Positions 7,757 to 16,490 of a DNA stretch of 41,417 nucleotides are shown one piece after another (position 1 is the first letter of the stretch; each line of letters opens with the position of its first letter). The notes beneath the pieces were generated by a model. It was not told where the DNA came from. It was given only the letters and a program-made list of their open reading frames with translations, and ran no database searches. This DNA is from Actinomycetales bacterium (GTDB lineage Bacteria; Actinomycetota; Actinomycetes; Actinomycetales; Microbacteriaceae), in assembly GCA_015655445.1 (NCBI GenBank), contig JAATFA010000177.1:1-41417 (forward strand), written 5' to 3'. Both the position numbers and the translations under genes were made by a program.

Positions 7757-9184
7757 TCAGCGCGCTGCGAGCTCCGTGACGATCGCGTCGCCGGGTCGCG
7801 CCGACGCCCACTCCGCGGTCACGCCCGCGCGCTCGAGGAGCTCCTCGAAGCGGCGGCGGCGACGCGGGCTCACGAGCGTGACGACCGTGCCGGCGCGACC
7901 GGCGCGACCGGTGCGACCGGAGCGGTGCAGGTAGGTCTTGTACTCGTCGGCCGTGTCGGCGTGCACGACGAGGGAGATGTCGTCGACGTGGATGCCGCGT
8001 GCCGCGACGTCGGTCGCCACGAGCACGCGCACACGGCCGGCGGCGAGCCGCTCGAGGTTGCGGGTGCGCTTGGCCTGGCCGAGGTCGCCATGCAGGCTCA
8101 CCGCGGGGACGCCCTCGTCCTCGAGCAGCTCGGCGAGCTGCTCGGCGAACGCGCGCGTCTGCGCGAACACGAGAGTCTTGCCCTCGCCCGCCGCGAGCTG
8201 AGCCACGAGCGCGACCTTGTCGCGGTGGTCGATGAGGAGCACGCGGTGCTCGATCGTCGAGGAGTCCTCCTCGCCGGCGACCTCGTGCACGACCGCGCCC
8301 GGGAGGAACTCGTCCGCGAGCACCGCGACGCCGCGGTCGAGCGTCGCCGAGAAGAGCATGCGCTGGCCGTCCGCTGGCGTGAGTCGCAGGATCCGCTGCA
8401 CGGGCTCGAGGAAGCCGAGGTCGCACATGTGGTCAGCCTCGTCGAGCACCGTGATCTCGATCTGGGAGAGGTCGAGGCGGCGCTGCGCGACGAGGTCCTC
8501 GATGCGTCCGGGCGTGCCGATGACGATGTCGACGCCGCGCGCGAGGGCGCCGGCCTGGCGCCCCTGCGGCACGCCGCCGTAGATCTGGGTCGTGAAGAGG
8601 CCGACGGCGCGCGCGATGGGCTGCACCGTGCGGTCGATCTGGAGAGCGAGCTCGCGCGTCGGCGCGAGCACGAGAGCGCGCGGCGCCCTGCCGTAGCGCC
8701 GCCGTGCACCCGCCTCGCCGCGGTCCGCATGCACGCGCAGGAGGCGCTCGACGAGCGCCGCACCGAACGCGATCGTCTTGCCGGACCCCGTCCGCCCGCG
8801 GCCGAGGACGGACCTTCCGGCGAGCGCGTCGGGGATCGTCGCGACCTGGATGGGGAACGGCCGCTGCGCGCCGAGCTCCGCGAGCACACGCGTGATCGCG
8901 GAGCCGAGGCCGAGGCCGGCGAAGGTCGCGTCGTGGACGTCCTCGGCGCGGATCGTCTCCGCCTCGAGCCGCTCGAGCACGACGTCCTCGCGCACGGACC
9001 GCTCGGAGCGGGGCGCGTCCGCGCGCGGGCCGCGCGGCCGTCCAGCGCCGGGCCGCGCGTGCGGCGCGACGTCGCGGAAGGCGGGCACGCGGGACGAGGA
9101 CGTGCGCGACGACGAGGACGTGCGAGCCGAGGGCGCGGACGTGCGGGTCGAGGGGGTGCGCTTGCGCGCGGGGGGCTTGGCCAT
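7757..9184 (-). CDS. DEAD-box ATP-dependent RNA helicase
   Basis: A 475-residue RNA helicase. After a disordered, basic, Ser/Arg/Thr-rich N-terminus of about 65 residues comes a Q-motif region ([29 protein letters not shown]). Then come motif I GRTGSGKT, Ia [12 protein letters not shown], motif II LDEADHM, motif III FSAT, then the second RecA domain with [13 protein letters not shown] and motif [12 protein letters not shown]. The C-terminus is short, without an RNA-binding domain. Such proteins remodel rRNA or mRNA and are often cold-induced. ATG 9184 begins MAKPPARKR; the ribosome site is weak. A candidate -10 box TATTCT (minus, 9337-9332) would give a 5' leader of about 140 nt. Confidence 0.93.
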   Translation of the reverse strand: MAKPPARKRTPSTRTSAPSARTSSSSRTSSSRVPAFRDVAPHARPGAGRPRGPRADAPRSERSVREDVVLERLEAETIRAEDVHDATFAGLGLGSAITRVLAELGAQRPFPIQVATIPDALAGRSVLGRGRTGSGKTIAFGAALVERLLRVHADRGEAGARRRYGRAPRALVLAPTRELALQIDRTVQPIARAVGLFTTQIYGGVPQGRQAGALARGVDIVIGTPGRIEDLVAQRRLDLSQIEITVLDEADHMCDLGFLEPVQRILRLTPADGQRMLFSATLDRGVAVLADEFLPGAVVHEVAGEEDSSTIEHRVLLIDHRDKVALVAQLAAGEGKTLVFAQTRAFAEQLAELLEDEGVPAVSLHGDLGQAKRTRNLERLAAGRVRVLVATDVAARGIHVDDISLVVHADTADEYKTYLHRSGRTGRAGRAGTVVTLVSPRRRRRFEELLERAGVTAEWASARPGDAIVTELAAR

Positions 9185-9363
9185 GGCTGCTGCTTCCGAG
9201 GGATGACGCGACAGACGCGTCCGGGCAGTCCTTGGCCGGGTGCGGTTCACGTGAGGGGGTCGCGCGACGGATGCGCCGCGCCAAGACGACCCGCGGCCTC
9301 ACTCATGAAGCGACCCTGGGCCAACCTTCCAAGAATACACGGCGCACCGCGGGAAGTCATCCC

Positions 9364-9392
9364 TTGCCGGCGACGTTCCAGCCGTCTAGAGT
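9364..9392 (+). promoter_or_regulatory. Probable sigma-70 promoter of the esterase-like gene
   Basis: TTGCCG (9364-9369) and TAGAGT (9387-9392) with a 17-bp spacer, about 45 bp before the ATG at 9437. The rest of the 9185-9436 divergent gap shows no other clear structure. Confidence 0.5.
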
Positions 9393-9436
9393 CCATTCGC
9401 CGTCGCATTCCGCGCCGGAGGAACGGGGCGAGCGCC

Positions 9437-10402
9437 ATGGGTGTGCGGCGCGATGGACGAGCGCGGCCCGAGCCGCTGCGAGCGGCACGGCATCGAACGC
9501 CCCTGCTCGCCCTCATGGGCGCGCTCGCGCTCGTCGTGGGGGCGGGGTGCGCGGCGCATCTGCCGCACCCCGCCGCGACGGTGCAGCCGGCCGGAGCCGT
9601 CACGACGGGCGCGACGGCGAGCGACGTCGTCTACGCGAGCCCCGGCGGCGTGCCTCTGCACCTCGACGCGTACCTGCCCGACCAGGAGAGCGGCCCCGTG
9701 CCCGCCGTGCTCGTCGTCCACGGCGACAGCTTCATCCGCGGCACGAAGGACGACGCCTCGATCGCGAGCATCGCGCGCGACCTCGCGGCGTCCGGCTACG
9801 CGGCCTTCTCGATCCAGTACCGCCTCGCGCCGGCCTACCCCTATCCCGCCGCGAACGAGGACGTCGCCGCGGCGGTGCGCTGGCTCCGCGACCCCGCGCG
9901 CGTGCAGCAGTACCACCTCGACCCTCGGCGCATCGGCATCGTCGGCGCGTCGGCAGGCGGCACTCTCGCCTCCTACCTCGGCGTCGACGGCAGCGGCCCC
10001 CTCGACCGCGGCTCGCGCGTCGCCGCCGTCGTGAGCCTCTCCGCCGGCGAGTCGCTCGTGCCCGGGTCCGTGCCGGGAGAGGACTACCTGCAGGCCGTGA
10101 CCGGCGCGATCGGCTACCTCGGCTGCCGGCCCGGACGCCTCTCGCCCGCGGCGTGCCCGAACGAGATCGCCGCCTCCCCCATCACGCACGTCGACTCGAG
10201 CGACGCCCCCTTCTACCTGCTCGCCTCGCGCGACGAGTTCGTGCCGCCGCAGCAGTCCGAGGCGATGGCGGTCGCGCTGCGCGCCGCGGGCGTGCCCGCC
10301 CAGTTGCGCGTGCTGCCCGGCCGCCACCACGCGGCGGACCTCGTCACGCCGGACGTCATGGCGGGCATCGTCGCATTCCTCGACGCGCATGTGCGCCGCT
10401 AG
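9437..10402 (+). CDS. Exported alpha/beta-hydrolase (esterase/lipase-like, probable lipoprotein)
   Basis: A 321-residue protein with a basic N-terminus and hydrophobic segment (TPLLALMGALALVVGAGC), ending in a lipobox-like Cys38, although Gly rather than Leu sits at -3. The mature part is an alpha/beta hydrolase of the carboxylesterase/BD-FAE type: oxyanion loop VVHGDSF (94-99), YRLAPAYPYPAAN, nucleophile elbow GASAGG with Ser172, acid Asp266 in ASRDEFVP and His297 or His298 in GRHHAAD. The substrate is unknown; short acyl or carbamate esters are typical. GGAGGA lies about 13 nt before ATG 9437, a long spacing, so a start a few codons away is possible. The stop is TAG. It converges on the RND gene across 48 bp. 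Confidence 0.85.
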   Translation: MGVRRDGRARPEPLRAARHRTPLLALMGALALVVGAGCAAHLPHPAATVQPAGAVTTGATASDVVYASPGGVPLHLDAYLPDQESGPVPAVLVVHGDSFIRGTKDDASIASIARDLAASGYAAFSIQYRLAPAYPYPAANEDVAAAVRWLRDPARVQQYHLDPRRIGIVGASAGGTLASYLGVDGSGPLDRGSRVAAVVSLSAGESLVPGSVPGEDYLQAVTGAIGYLGCRPGRLSPAACPNEIAASPITHVDSSDAPFYLLASRDEFVPPQQSEAMAVALRAAGVPAQLRVLPGRHHAADLVTPDVMAGIVAFLDAHVRR

Positions 10403-10450
10403 CGCGATCCCGCACTGTCGTCCCCAGCGCACGGCCCGTCGTCCATCGCG

Positions 10451-13400
10451 CTAGCGCGTCGCCTCCGCGACCTCGCCGCCGCTCTCTCCGGGCGAGCCGG
10501 TGTCGTCGCGCGCGGCACGCCGCTCCGCGCGGCGCTCCTTCCGGCCCTCGACGAGGTAGTACAGCACCGGCAGCACGACGAGCGTGAGGAAGGTCGAGGA
10601 GACGAGCCCCCCGATGACAACGATCGCGAGCGGCTGCGAGATGAACGAGCCGTGCCCCGTGAGCCCGCTCGCGAGCGGCAGGAGGGCGAAGATCGTCGCG
10701 AGCGCCGTCATGAGGATGGGACGCAGCCGTCGGCTCGCCCCGTGCACGAGCGCGTCGGCGACGCGCATCCCGCGTTCGCGGTACTGGTTGACGAGGTCGA
10801 CGAGCACGATCGCGTTCGTGACGACGATGCCGATGAGCATGAGCACGCCGATGAGCGAGGCGACGCCGAGCGGGATCCCGGAGACGACCTGCAGCAGGAT
10901 CGCGCCCGTCGCCGCGAACGGGATCGACACGAGCAGCAGCAGCGGCTGCCGCAGGCTGCGGAAGGTCGCGACCATGACCGTGTAGACGACGAGGATCGCC
11001 ACGAGCAGGGCGAGGCCGAGCTGGCTGAACGCGTCGCGCTGCTGGCTCGTGACGCCGCCGAGGCTCACGGTGGAGCCCGCCGGCAGCCGCACCTCGTCCA
11101 CCGCGCGCTGGACCGCCGCGGAGGCCGTGCCGACGTCGTCGGAGTTCGGGGTCACCGTGATCGTCGCCGCGCGCGCGCCCTTGATCGTCGTGATCGAGGC
11201 GGGGCCGTCCTGCTGCTCGACGGTCGCGAGCGAGGACAGCGGCACCGCGCCGCGCGCGGTCGGGATGAGGAAGTCGCGCAGCTGCTGCAGCGTCACGGGG
11301 GCGCGGGGGTCGTCGATGTAGATGGAGAGGGACTTCTCGTCGATCTCGACCGTGCCGATCGCGGCGGGCAGCATGCTGTTGGCGACGATCCCGCCGACGG
11401 CGGACTCGCTCAGGCCCGCCGCCGCGGCCGCCTGGCGATCGACGACGATCGCGATGTACGGCTGGGACACCGAGAGGTCGCTCGTCGCCTGCGCGACGGC
11501 GGAGAGCCCGCGGACCTTGCGGAGCACGGCGTCGGAGGCCTCGGAGAGCTCCTTCGAGCCCGTCGCCGTGAGGTCCACCTCGATGTCGGAGCTGCCGAAC
11601 CCACCGCCGCTCGTGGAGAGGGTCACGTCGCCGACATCCGTGAGCCGGCCGACCGCGCGACGGACGTCCGCCTGCAGGGCCGTCTGGTCGGCGTCCGGAT
11701 CGGTCGTGATCGAGAAGCGCGTGTCGGAGGAGCCGAGGAAGGCCTCCTGGATCGAGCTGCCGCTCGACCCGATCGAGGTCTGCACGACGTCGACGCCCTT
11801 CACGGCGCGCAGCGCCTTCTCGACGGTGCGGGCGTCCGCGTCGCGCACGTCGAGGCTCGTGCCCGGCGGCAGGGTCTGGGTGACGGTGAGGGTGTTCTGG
11901 CCGCTGTCGCCGAGGAAGTTCGTCTTCATCGCCGGCAGGAGGGCGCCCGTGCCCACGAGCACGATCGCCGCGAGCAGCATCGTCGTGAGCGGCCGCCGCA
12001 GCGTCCAGCGGATGACGGGCAGGTAGACGCGCTGCAGCCGCGTCGGGTGCTCGAGCTCGTCCTCGCTCGCCGACGCGGTCGCCTCGGCATGCTTGTGCGC
12101 CTTCGTCCCGAGGAACCAGTAGGCGAGCACCGGCACGATCGTGAGCGCCACGAAGAGCGACGCCACGAGCGCGATCGTGACCGTGAGCGCGAACGGGCGG
12201 AAGAGCTCGCCCGTCACGTCTCCCACGAACGCGAGCGGCAGGAAGACCGCGACGGTCGTCGCCGTCGCCGCCGTGACCGCCGTCGCGACCTCGCGCACGG
12301 CCGTCCTGATCGCCGTGAGCTTGTCCTCGCCGAGGCCGAGATGTCGCTTGATGTTCTCGATGACGACGATCGAGTCGTCGACGACGCGGCCGATCGAGAT
12401 CGTGAGCGCACCCATCGTGAGGATGTTGAGCGTGTAGTGGGACGCGAAGAGCGCGATGAAGGTGATGAGCACCGACACCGGGATGGAGATCGCCGTCACG
12501 AGCGTCGATCGGATGGAGAGGAGGAAGACGAGGATGATGAGCACGGCGAAGCCGAGCCCGAGCAGCCCCTCGCTCGTGAGCGAGTCGATCGACTGCTCGA
12601 TGAACGGCGCCTGGTCGAAGACGACGGTGAACGCGGCGCCGGATCCCATCGACTTCTCGATGCCCGGGAGCGCCGCGCGCACGGCCTTCGAGACGTCGAC
12701 GGTGTTGCCGTCCGGGGTCTTCGTGATGGCGACCGTGAGCGCCGGCTTGCCGTTGACGCGCGAGATCCCCGTGACGGGATCCTGGACGATCGCGACCGTC
12801 GCGACGTCGCCGATCGCCGCCGGGGAGGTGCCGCCGAGCAGCGGGAGCGCGGCGATCTGATCCGTGCTCGTGAGGCTCGAGCCGGCCTGCACCGTGAGCG
12901 TCTTGCCGTTCTCGGTGATCTGCCCCTCCGGCAGGAGCGAGCCGTTGGCCGAGAGTGCGTCGCGGATGGACTGGTTGCTCAGCCCGTGGGCGAGCATCGC
13001 CGCCGTGTCGGGCGTGATCTGCACGCGCTGGCCGCGCGCGCCGAGCACGCTCACGTCGCGCACGCCGTCGAGGTCGCGCAGCTTCGGCACGGCGATCGTG
13101 TCGAGCTGGCTCGCGAGCTCCTGCTGGCTCGCACGGCTCGTCACGGAGACCTGCACGACGGGCAGGTCGTCGAGACTGCCCGCGACGACCTGCGGCGAGA
13201 GGTCCTGCGGCAGCTGCGAGGAGATCTGGTCGATCGCCCGCTGCACCTTCTGCTCGGCCTCCGTGATGTCGGTGCCGTACTGGAAGCGCGCGCTCACGCT
13301 CGAGAGGCTCGAGCTCGAGGTCGCGCTCGTGTCCTCGATGCCCGAGATCCCCTCGATCGCGGTCTCGATGGGCGTGCTCACGTCGTGGTCGACGACCTCC

Positions 13401-13570
13401 GGGGACGCGCCGGGGTACTGCGTGACGACGACGAGCTGCGGGAACGTGATCGACGGGATGAGCTCCTGCTTGAGCGAGGTGAGCGCGACGCCGCCGAAGA
13501 AGGCGATGACGACGGTCACGAGGGCGATGAGGGCGCGATTGCGCAGACTGAAGGCGGCGAGCAGGTGCAC
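10451..13570 (-). CDS. RND-superfamily efflux transporter (HAE1/SwrC-like)
   Basis: A 1039-residue inner-membrane pump. It opens HLLAAFSLRNRALIALVTVV (TM1) and has the periplasmic-type loop LIPSITFPQLVVVTQYPGAS typical of AcrB-like proteins. TM2-6 follow near residues 330-480, including GRVVDDSIVVIENIKRH with the proton-relay Asp pair, then a second large extracytoplasmic domain and TM8-12 (GVLMLIGIVVTNAIVLVDLV). The length and repeat symmetry are complete. In a Gram-positive it resembles SwrC, exporting lipophilic compounds or peptides without an outer-membrane partner. GTG 13570 is preceded by CAGGAG 5 nt away. No membrane-fusion partner is adjacent. The stop is TAG. Confidence 0.93.
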   Translation of the reverse strand: MHLLAAFSLRNRALIALVTVVIAFFGGVALTSLKQELIPSITFPQLVVVTQYPGASPEVVDHDVSTPIETAIEGISGIEDTSATSSSSLSSVSARFQYGTDITEAEQKVQRAIDQISSQLPQDLSPQVVAGSLDDLPVVQVSVTSRASQQELASQLDTIAVPKLRDLDGVRDVSVLGARGQRVQITPDTAAMLAHGLSNQSIRDALSANGSLLPEGQITENGKTLTVQAGSSLTSTDQIAALPLLGGTSPAAIGDVATVAIVQDPVTGISRVNGKPALTVAITKTPDGNTVDVSKAVRAALPGIEKSMGSGAAFTVVFDQAPFIEQSIDSLTSEGLLGLGFAVLIILVFLLSIRSTLVTAISIPVSVLITFIALFASHYTLNILTMGALTISIGRVVDDSIVVIENIKRHLGLGEDKLTAIRTAVREVATAVTAATATTVAVFLPLAFVGDVTGELFRPFALTVTIALVASLFVALTIVPVLAYWFLGTKAHKHAEATASASEDELEHPTRLQRVYLPVIRWTLRRPLTTMLLAAIVLVGTGALLPAMKTNFLGDSGQNTLTVTQTLPPGTSLDVRDADARTVEKALRAVKGVDVVQTSIGSSGSSIQEAFLGSSDTRFSITTDPDADQTALQADVRRAVGRLTDVGDVTLSTSGGGFGSSDIEVDLTATGSKELSEASDAVLRKVRGLSAVAQATSDLSVSQPYIAIVVDRQAAAAAGLSESAVGGIVANSMLPAAIGTVEIDEKSLSIYIDDPRAPVTLQQLRDFLIPTARGAVPLSSLATVEQQDGPASITTIKGARAATITVTPNSDDVGTASAAVQRAVDEVRLPAGSTVSLGGVTSQQRDAFSQLGLALLVAILVVYTVMVATFRSLRQPLLLLVSIPFAATGAILLQVVSGIPLGVASLIGVLMLIGIVVTNAIVLVDLVNQYRERGMRVADALVHGASRRLRPILMTALATIFALLPLASGLTGHGSFISQPLAIVVIGGLVSSTFLTLVVLPVLYYLVEGRKERRAERRAARDDTGSPGESGGEVAEATR

Positions 13571-13716
13571 GGTTCTCCTGAGTGCGGGACGAAGGCGGCG
13601 ACGGGGCGAGCAGGGATGCGCCGTGCCCGTGCTGGCAGTATCGCAAGCGGCGCTGGGAGGCCGCGTACTCCCGCGGGAGGACGTTGCCGGGCGAACGCCG
13701 AACGTGGGTCTCGTGA

Positions 13717-13745
13717 TCGAACGCACGTTCGACCAGCGCTAGACT
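13717..13745 (+). promoter_or_regulatory. Operator-like dyad upstream of a -10 box
   Basis: TCGAACG-CA-CGTTCGA (13717-13732) is a perfect 7+7 inverted repeat. TAGACT (13740-13745) just downstream is a plausible -10 box for the small plus-strand gene at 13777. Extra GAACG copies occur near 13692 and 13699. The dyad covers the -35 position, as expected for a repressor. It lies about 150 bp upstream of the divergent RND gene and might serve both. Confidence 0.45.
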
Positions 13746-13776
13746 GGGTGCTGCCGGGAGAGAAGAGGATTCACTC

Positions 13777-13902
13777 ATGTCCGGCACGATCGAGGCCCTC
13801 GCGAGCGTCGTGAGCGCGCTCGCGACCGAGGCGGCCGCCGACGAGCTTTCCGCGGCCGACGACGGGCTGCCCGCCCCGGTCCGATGCCCACATACCGGCT
13901 GA
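13777..13902 (+). CDS. Possible small protein, unknown function
   Basis: A 41-residue frame from ATG 13777 to TGA 13902: MSGTIEALASVVSALATEA, then an Ala/Asp-rich linker and PAPVRCPHTG. AGAAGAGG lies 8 nt before the start and TAGACT about 30 nt before it, so expression is credible. The N-terminal half would form an amphipathic helix. I recognise no family. A second frame from ATG 13884 to 14003 (MPTYRLTVEATDGAPLPD) also reads protein-like and overlaps it. A frameshift between the two is possible but unproven. Codon use is less biased than in neighbouring genes. Confidence 0.35.
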   Translation: MSGTIEALASVVSALATEAAADELSAADDGLPAPVRCPHTG

Positions 13903-13981
13903 CCGTCGAAGCAACCGACGGCGCACCATTGCCCGACGGACGAGACGTGCCGGCCACTGCCCGCCGTGTTCCCGCCGCCGC

Positions 13982-14761
13982 TCAGTACTCGCGCGCGACG
14001 TAGGCGCGCAGGGCGTCGCGCACGAACGCGGCGCCGTCGGCTCCGCCGTAGTTGCGCGCGAAGCGCTCGTCCGCGACATACATCTCGCCGAGGCCGAGGA
14101 GGTACTCCCGCGCGGGACGGCCCTCGTCGTGCCCGGGCGTGCCCGGGACGGCCGCAAGCCACTCGGCCTGGCGCCGCGCGAGCGCGAGCGCCTCCGCGCC
14201 TCCCGGGTCGATGCCGCGCCCCGCGGCATCCCGCCAGTCGGCGAGGAGCGCCGCGGACCGGCGCTTCCAGTCGGCCCGTTCGGCCTCGCTCATGCCGCGC
14301 CACCAGGCGTCGCCCCTCGCGTACGCGCCGGCGCCCCAGCGCTCCTCCACCTCGCGCCTGTGCCGCGCGTGGTCGAACCCGTCGAACATCTCATCCACCA
14401 TCAGTCGTTCACCTCCTCTCACGCTCCGAACCGTCGCCTCGACCGCCGCGATCTGCCGGTCGAGCCGCGCCCGCTCGCGGCGGAGCTCCTCGAGATGGTC
14501 GGCGAGCGCGCTCGCGTCGTCGCGCTGACCGTCGAGGATCGAGCGGATGACGGGCAGCGCGAGGCCGAGCTGCCGCAGCACGAGGATCCGCTGCAGGCGC
14601 ACGAGCGCGCGCTCGTCGTAGTGCCGGTAGCCGTTCGCGCCCACGCGCGTGGGGGACAGCAGGCCGAGCTCCCCGTAGTGCCGCAGAGTCCGGCTCGTCG
14701 TCCCCGCCATCCGCGCGACCTCCTGGATCGACCAGAGCGTCCCGTCCGTCCTCGTGCCCAC
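13982..14761 (-). CDS. MerR-family regulator with TipAS-like antibiotic-sensing domain
   Basis: A 259-residue transcription factor. The N-terminal winged HTH (SIQEVARMAGTTSRTLRHY, then GELGLLSPTRVGANGYRHYD) and the dimerising coiled coil (HLEELRRERARLDRQIAAVE, about 88-110) are MerR-type. Residues about 140-259 (ERWGAGAYARGDAWWRGMSE, REYLLGLGEMYVADERF, then ARNYGG) match the TipAS/albicidin-binding all-helical domain that captures peptide antibiotics and activates transcription. GTG 14761 starts directly at a leaderless position. Its own promoter has the 19-bp-spacer dyad structure, so it should autoactivate. It lies 411 bp upstream of the RND pump gene on the same strand; regulation of that pump is an attractive inference. 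Confidence 0.92.
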   Translation of the reverse strand: MGTRTDGTLWSIQEVARMAGTTSRTLRHYGELGLLSPTRVGANGYRHYDERALVRLQRILVLRQLGLALPVIRSILDGQRDDASALADHLEELRRERARLDRQIAAVEATVRSVRGGERLMVDEMFDGFDHARHRREVEERWGAGAYARGDAWWRGMSEAERADWKRRSAALLADWRDAAGRGIDPGGAEALALARRQAEWLAAVPGTPGHDEGRPAREYLLGLGEMYVADERFARNYGGADGAAFVRDALRAYVAREY

Positions 14762-14767
14762 GATCCG

Positions 14768-14798
14768 ACGCTAGAGGTTGACGCAGCGTCAAGGTCAA
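14768..14798 (-). promoter_or_regulatory. MerR-type autoregulated promoter, leaderless
   Basis: On the minus strand -35 TTGACC (14798-14793), a 19-bp spacer and -10 TAGCGT (14773-14768). The spacer holds the dyad TTGACGC-A-GCGTCAA (plus coordinates 14778-14792). A 19-bp spacer with a central dyad is the hallmark of MerR-activated promoters. Six bases separate the -10 from the GTG at 14761. Confidence 0.75.
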
Positions 14799-14817
14799 GG
14801 ATCCCTTGCGCGATCCC

Positions 14818-14865
14818 GGATCGCGATATATCGTGTCATCACGCAGACGCGATATATCGCGATCC
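14818..14865 (+). promoter_or_regulatory. Double CGATATATCG operator of the DUF4097-PadR operon
   Basis: CGATATATCG occurs at 14824-14833 and 14850-14859, 26 bp apart centre to centre. The whole unit is also a perfect 16-bp inverted repeat: GGATCGCGATATATCG at 14818-14833 and its reverse complement at 14850-14865, with a 16-nt spacer. It sits 63 bp before the DUF4097 start. It is the obvious binding site for the downstream PadR protein. Promoter elements probably overlap it, and the -10 is not certain. Confidence 0.7.
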
Positions 14866-14927
14866 GCTGCCAGGACTCGACATCGACGGGCGGCGAGGCC
14901 GCCAGACGGACGGGAAGGGAACGAACG

Positions 14928-15728
14928 ATGGTGCAGGAGAAGTGGCTCGTCGACGGGCCGAAGGTCATCGACCTCGAGGCCGTCCGCTCGCTCAAGGTGG
15001 GCCTGCTCGGCGGGCAGGTCGACATCGTCGGGCACGACGAGCCGGGGGCGCGCGTCGAGGTGCACGCCGTGAGCGGGCGCGAGCTCAAGGTCTCGGTCGA
15101 CGACGGCAGGCTCGAGGTCGACCACCCCCAGCTGCGCTGGGACAACTTCATCGACGTGTTCCGCTCCTTCCGCGACAACGCGCGCGCGGACGTGAGCATC
15201 ATGGTGCCGCGCGACGTCGCGCTCACGCTCGGCGTCGTCACCGCGAGCGGCCTCGTCACGGGCCTCACCGCCGACGCGACGATGAGCACCGTGAACGGCG
15301 ACCTCGTCGTCGACGGGCTCTCCGGGAACGTGCAGCTCCACTCCGTGAACGGGGAGGTCTCGGTGCGCAACCACGACGGCGCGCTCGCCGTGCACACCGT
15401 GAGCGGCGACGTCACCGCTGCCGGCGAGATCCGCTCCTTCACGTGCGACAGCGTGAGCGGCGACGTCTACCTCGACATCGCGGGCACGCCCGACGTCGTG
15501 CGGGTGAAGTCGGTGAGCGGCAACGTCACGATGCGCCTCGAGCCGGGCACGCCCGCGTACTACCGCATCGCCACCGTGAGCGGCCGCATCCAGCTCGACG
15601 ACGGCACCGTCTCGAGCGTGCGGGGCAGCTACACGGGCCGCTCCGGCCCCCTCGAGAAGGCCTTCCTCGAGTTCCGCGCGAACACCGTCTCCGGAGACGT
15701 GAGCGTGCTCCACACGGTGCACGCATGA
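14928..15728 (+). CDS. DUF4097-family beta-helical protein
   Basis: A 266-residue soluble protein made of short repeated strands with the recurring signature SVSGDV/TVNGDL (for example TVSGDVTAAG, DSVSGDVYLD, KSVSGNVTM, TVSGRIQLDD). This is typical of DUF4097/adhesin-like right-handed beta-helix proteins. It has no signal peptide or TM, so it acts in the cytosol. ATG 14928 is preceded by GGGAAGGGA 6 nt upstream. Its stop overlaps the PadR start (ATGA), so the two are translationally coupled. This pair is recurrent in actinobacteria; the usual idea is an envelope-stress or regulatory accessory role, but the biochemical function is unknown. Confidence 0.85.
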   Translation: MVQEKWLVDGPKVIDLEAVRSLKVGLLGGQVDIVGHDEPGARVEVHAVSGRELKVSVDDGRLEVDHPQLRWDNFIDVFRSFRDNARADVSIMVPRDVALTLGVVTASGLVTGLTADATMSTVNGDLVVDGLSGNVQLHSVNGEVSVRNHDGALAVHTVSGDVTAAGEIRSFTCDSVSGDVYLDIAGTPDVVRVKSVSGNVTMRLEPGTPAYYRIATVSGRIQLDDGTVSSVRGSYTGRSGPLEKAFLEFRANTVSGDVSVLHTVHA

Positions 15729-16402
15729 CGCCGCCCGTCTTCGGCCACGGACACCTCCGCCTGTACGTCCTCCGCCTGCTCGAGGAGGCGCCGCGCCACG
15801 GCTACGACCTCATCCGCGACCTCGGCGACCGTTTCGGCGGCACCTACGTGCCGAGCGCGGGCACGATCTACCCGCGCCTCGCGAAGCTCGAAGAGGACGG
15901 ACTCGTCACGAGGCGCAGCGAAGGGCGCAAGACCGTGTACGTCATCACGGACGCGGGCCGCGCCGAGCTCGCCGCGCGGCGATCCGAGCTCGACGGGATC
16001 GAGGAGGAGGTCACCGACTCCGTGCGTCGGCTCGCAGCGGAGGTGCGCTCGTCCGTCAACGACGCCATGCGCTCGCTGCGAGCCGACCTCGCGGCCGCGG
16101 CCGCCGACGCGCGACGCGACGCACGCGCCGGGGGGAGGGCACGGCGCCCCGACGCGCACGCCGAGCCCACCGACGCACAGGCCGAGCGCAGCGGCCCCCA
16201 CGCCGAGCACGCCGACCCGCGCGCCGAGAGCCGCGCGCTGCTCCAGCGCGCCGAGGCCGCGCTCACCGACTTCCGCACGCACATGCGTGCCGAGCTGCGC
16301 ACGCACGTCGTCTCCGGCGCGCTGAGCGAGCAGACGGTGCAGACCCTCGCCGAGGGGCTCGCCGACGTGCGCCGACGCGTGCTGCAGACGCTGCGCGACT
16401 GA
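15725..16402 (+). CDS. PadR-family transcriptional regulator
   Basis: A 225-residue regulator. Residues 8-85 form the winged helix (LRLYVLRLLEEAPRHGYDLI, SAGTIYPRLAKLEEDGLV, EGRKTVYVITDAGRAEL), the classic PadR pattern. The C-terminal part is longer than usual: a helix rich in Arg/Ala, a His/Glu/Asp-rich low-complexity stretch (about 135-165, DAHAEPTDAQAERSG) and a final helix ending VRRRVLQTLRD. The His-rich linker could bind metal, which is speculative. It is coupled to the DUF4097 gene and very likely binds the twin CGATATATCG palindromes to autorepress the operon. Confidence 0.92.
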   Translation: MTPPVFGHGHLRLYVLRLLEEAPRHGYDLIRDLGDRFGGTYVPSAGTIYPRLAKLEEDGLVTRRSEGRKTVYVITDAGRAELAARRSELDGIEEEVTDSVRRLAAEVRSSVNDAMRSLRADLAAAAADARRDARAGGRARRPDAHAEPTDAQAERSGPHAEHADPRAESRALLQRAEAALTDFRTHMRAELRTHVVSGALSEQTVQTLAEGLADVRRRVLQTLRD

Positions 16403-16462
16403 TTCGCTCCCGCGTACGCGCGCCCGCGCACACCGCGGCCTGCACACCGCGCGCACCGCGAC

Positions 16463-16490
16463 TTGACAGGCCAACCGGGCCGTGTACGCT
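16463..16490 (+). promoter_or_regulatory. Consensus promoter of the KimA-like gene
   Basis: TTGACA (16463-16468), 16-bp spacer, TACGCT (16485-16490). The GTG start at 16499 is 8 nt downstream, so the transcript is leaderless or nearly so. There is no room for a c-di-AMP (ydaO/yuaA) riboswitch. Confidence 0.6.

Noticed and set aside
13884-14003. Second small plus-strand gene beginning MPTYRLTVEATDGA
   Set aside because: No ribosome site, and it runs into the end of the MerR gene antisense; kept only as a comment on a possible frameshift.
10356-14303. A 1315-codon open frame on the minus strand overlapping the RND gene
   Set aside because: It is composed of Arg/Ala/Pro/His-rich text with no domain; the RND pump in the neighbouring frame has full family motifs. 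It is a GC-rich shadow frame. The same applies to the long frames over 3542-6262, 10652-13813, 20445-23408 and the first part of 36900-41246.
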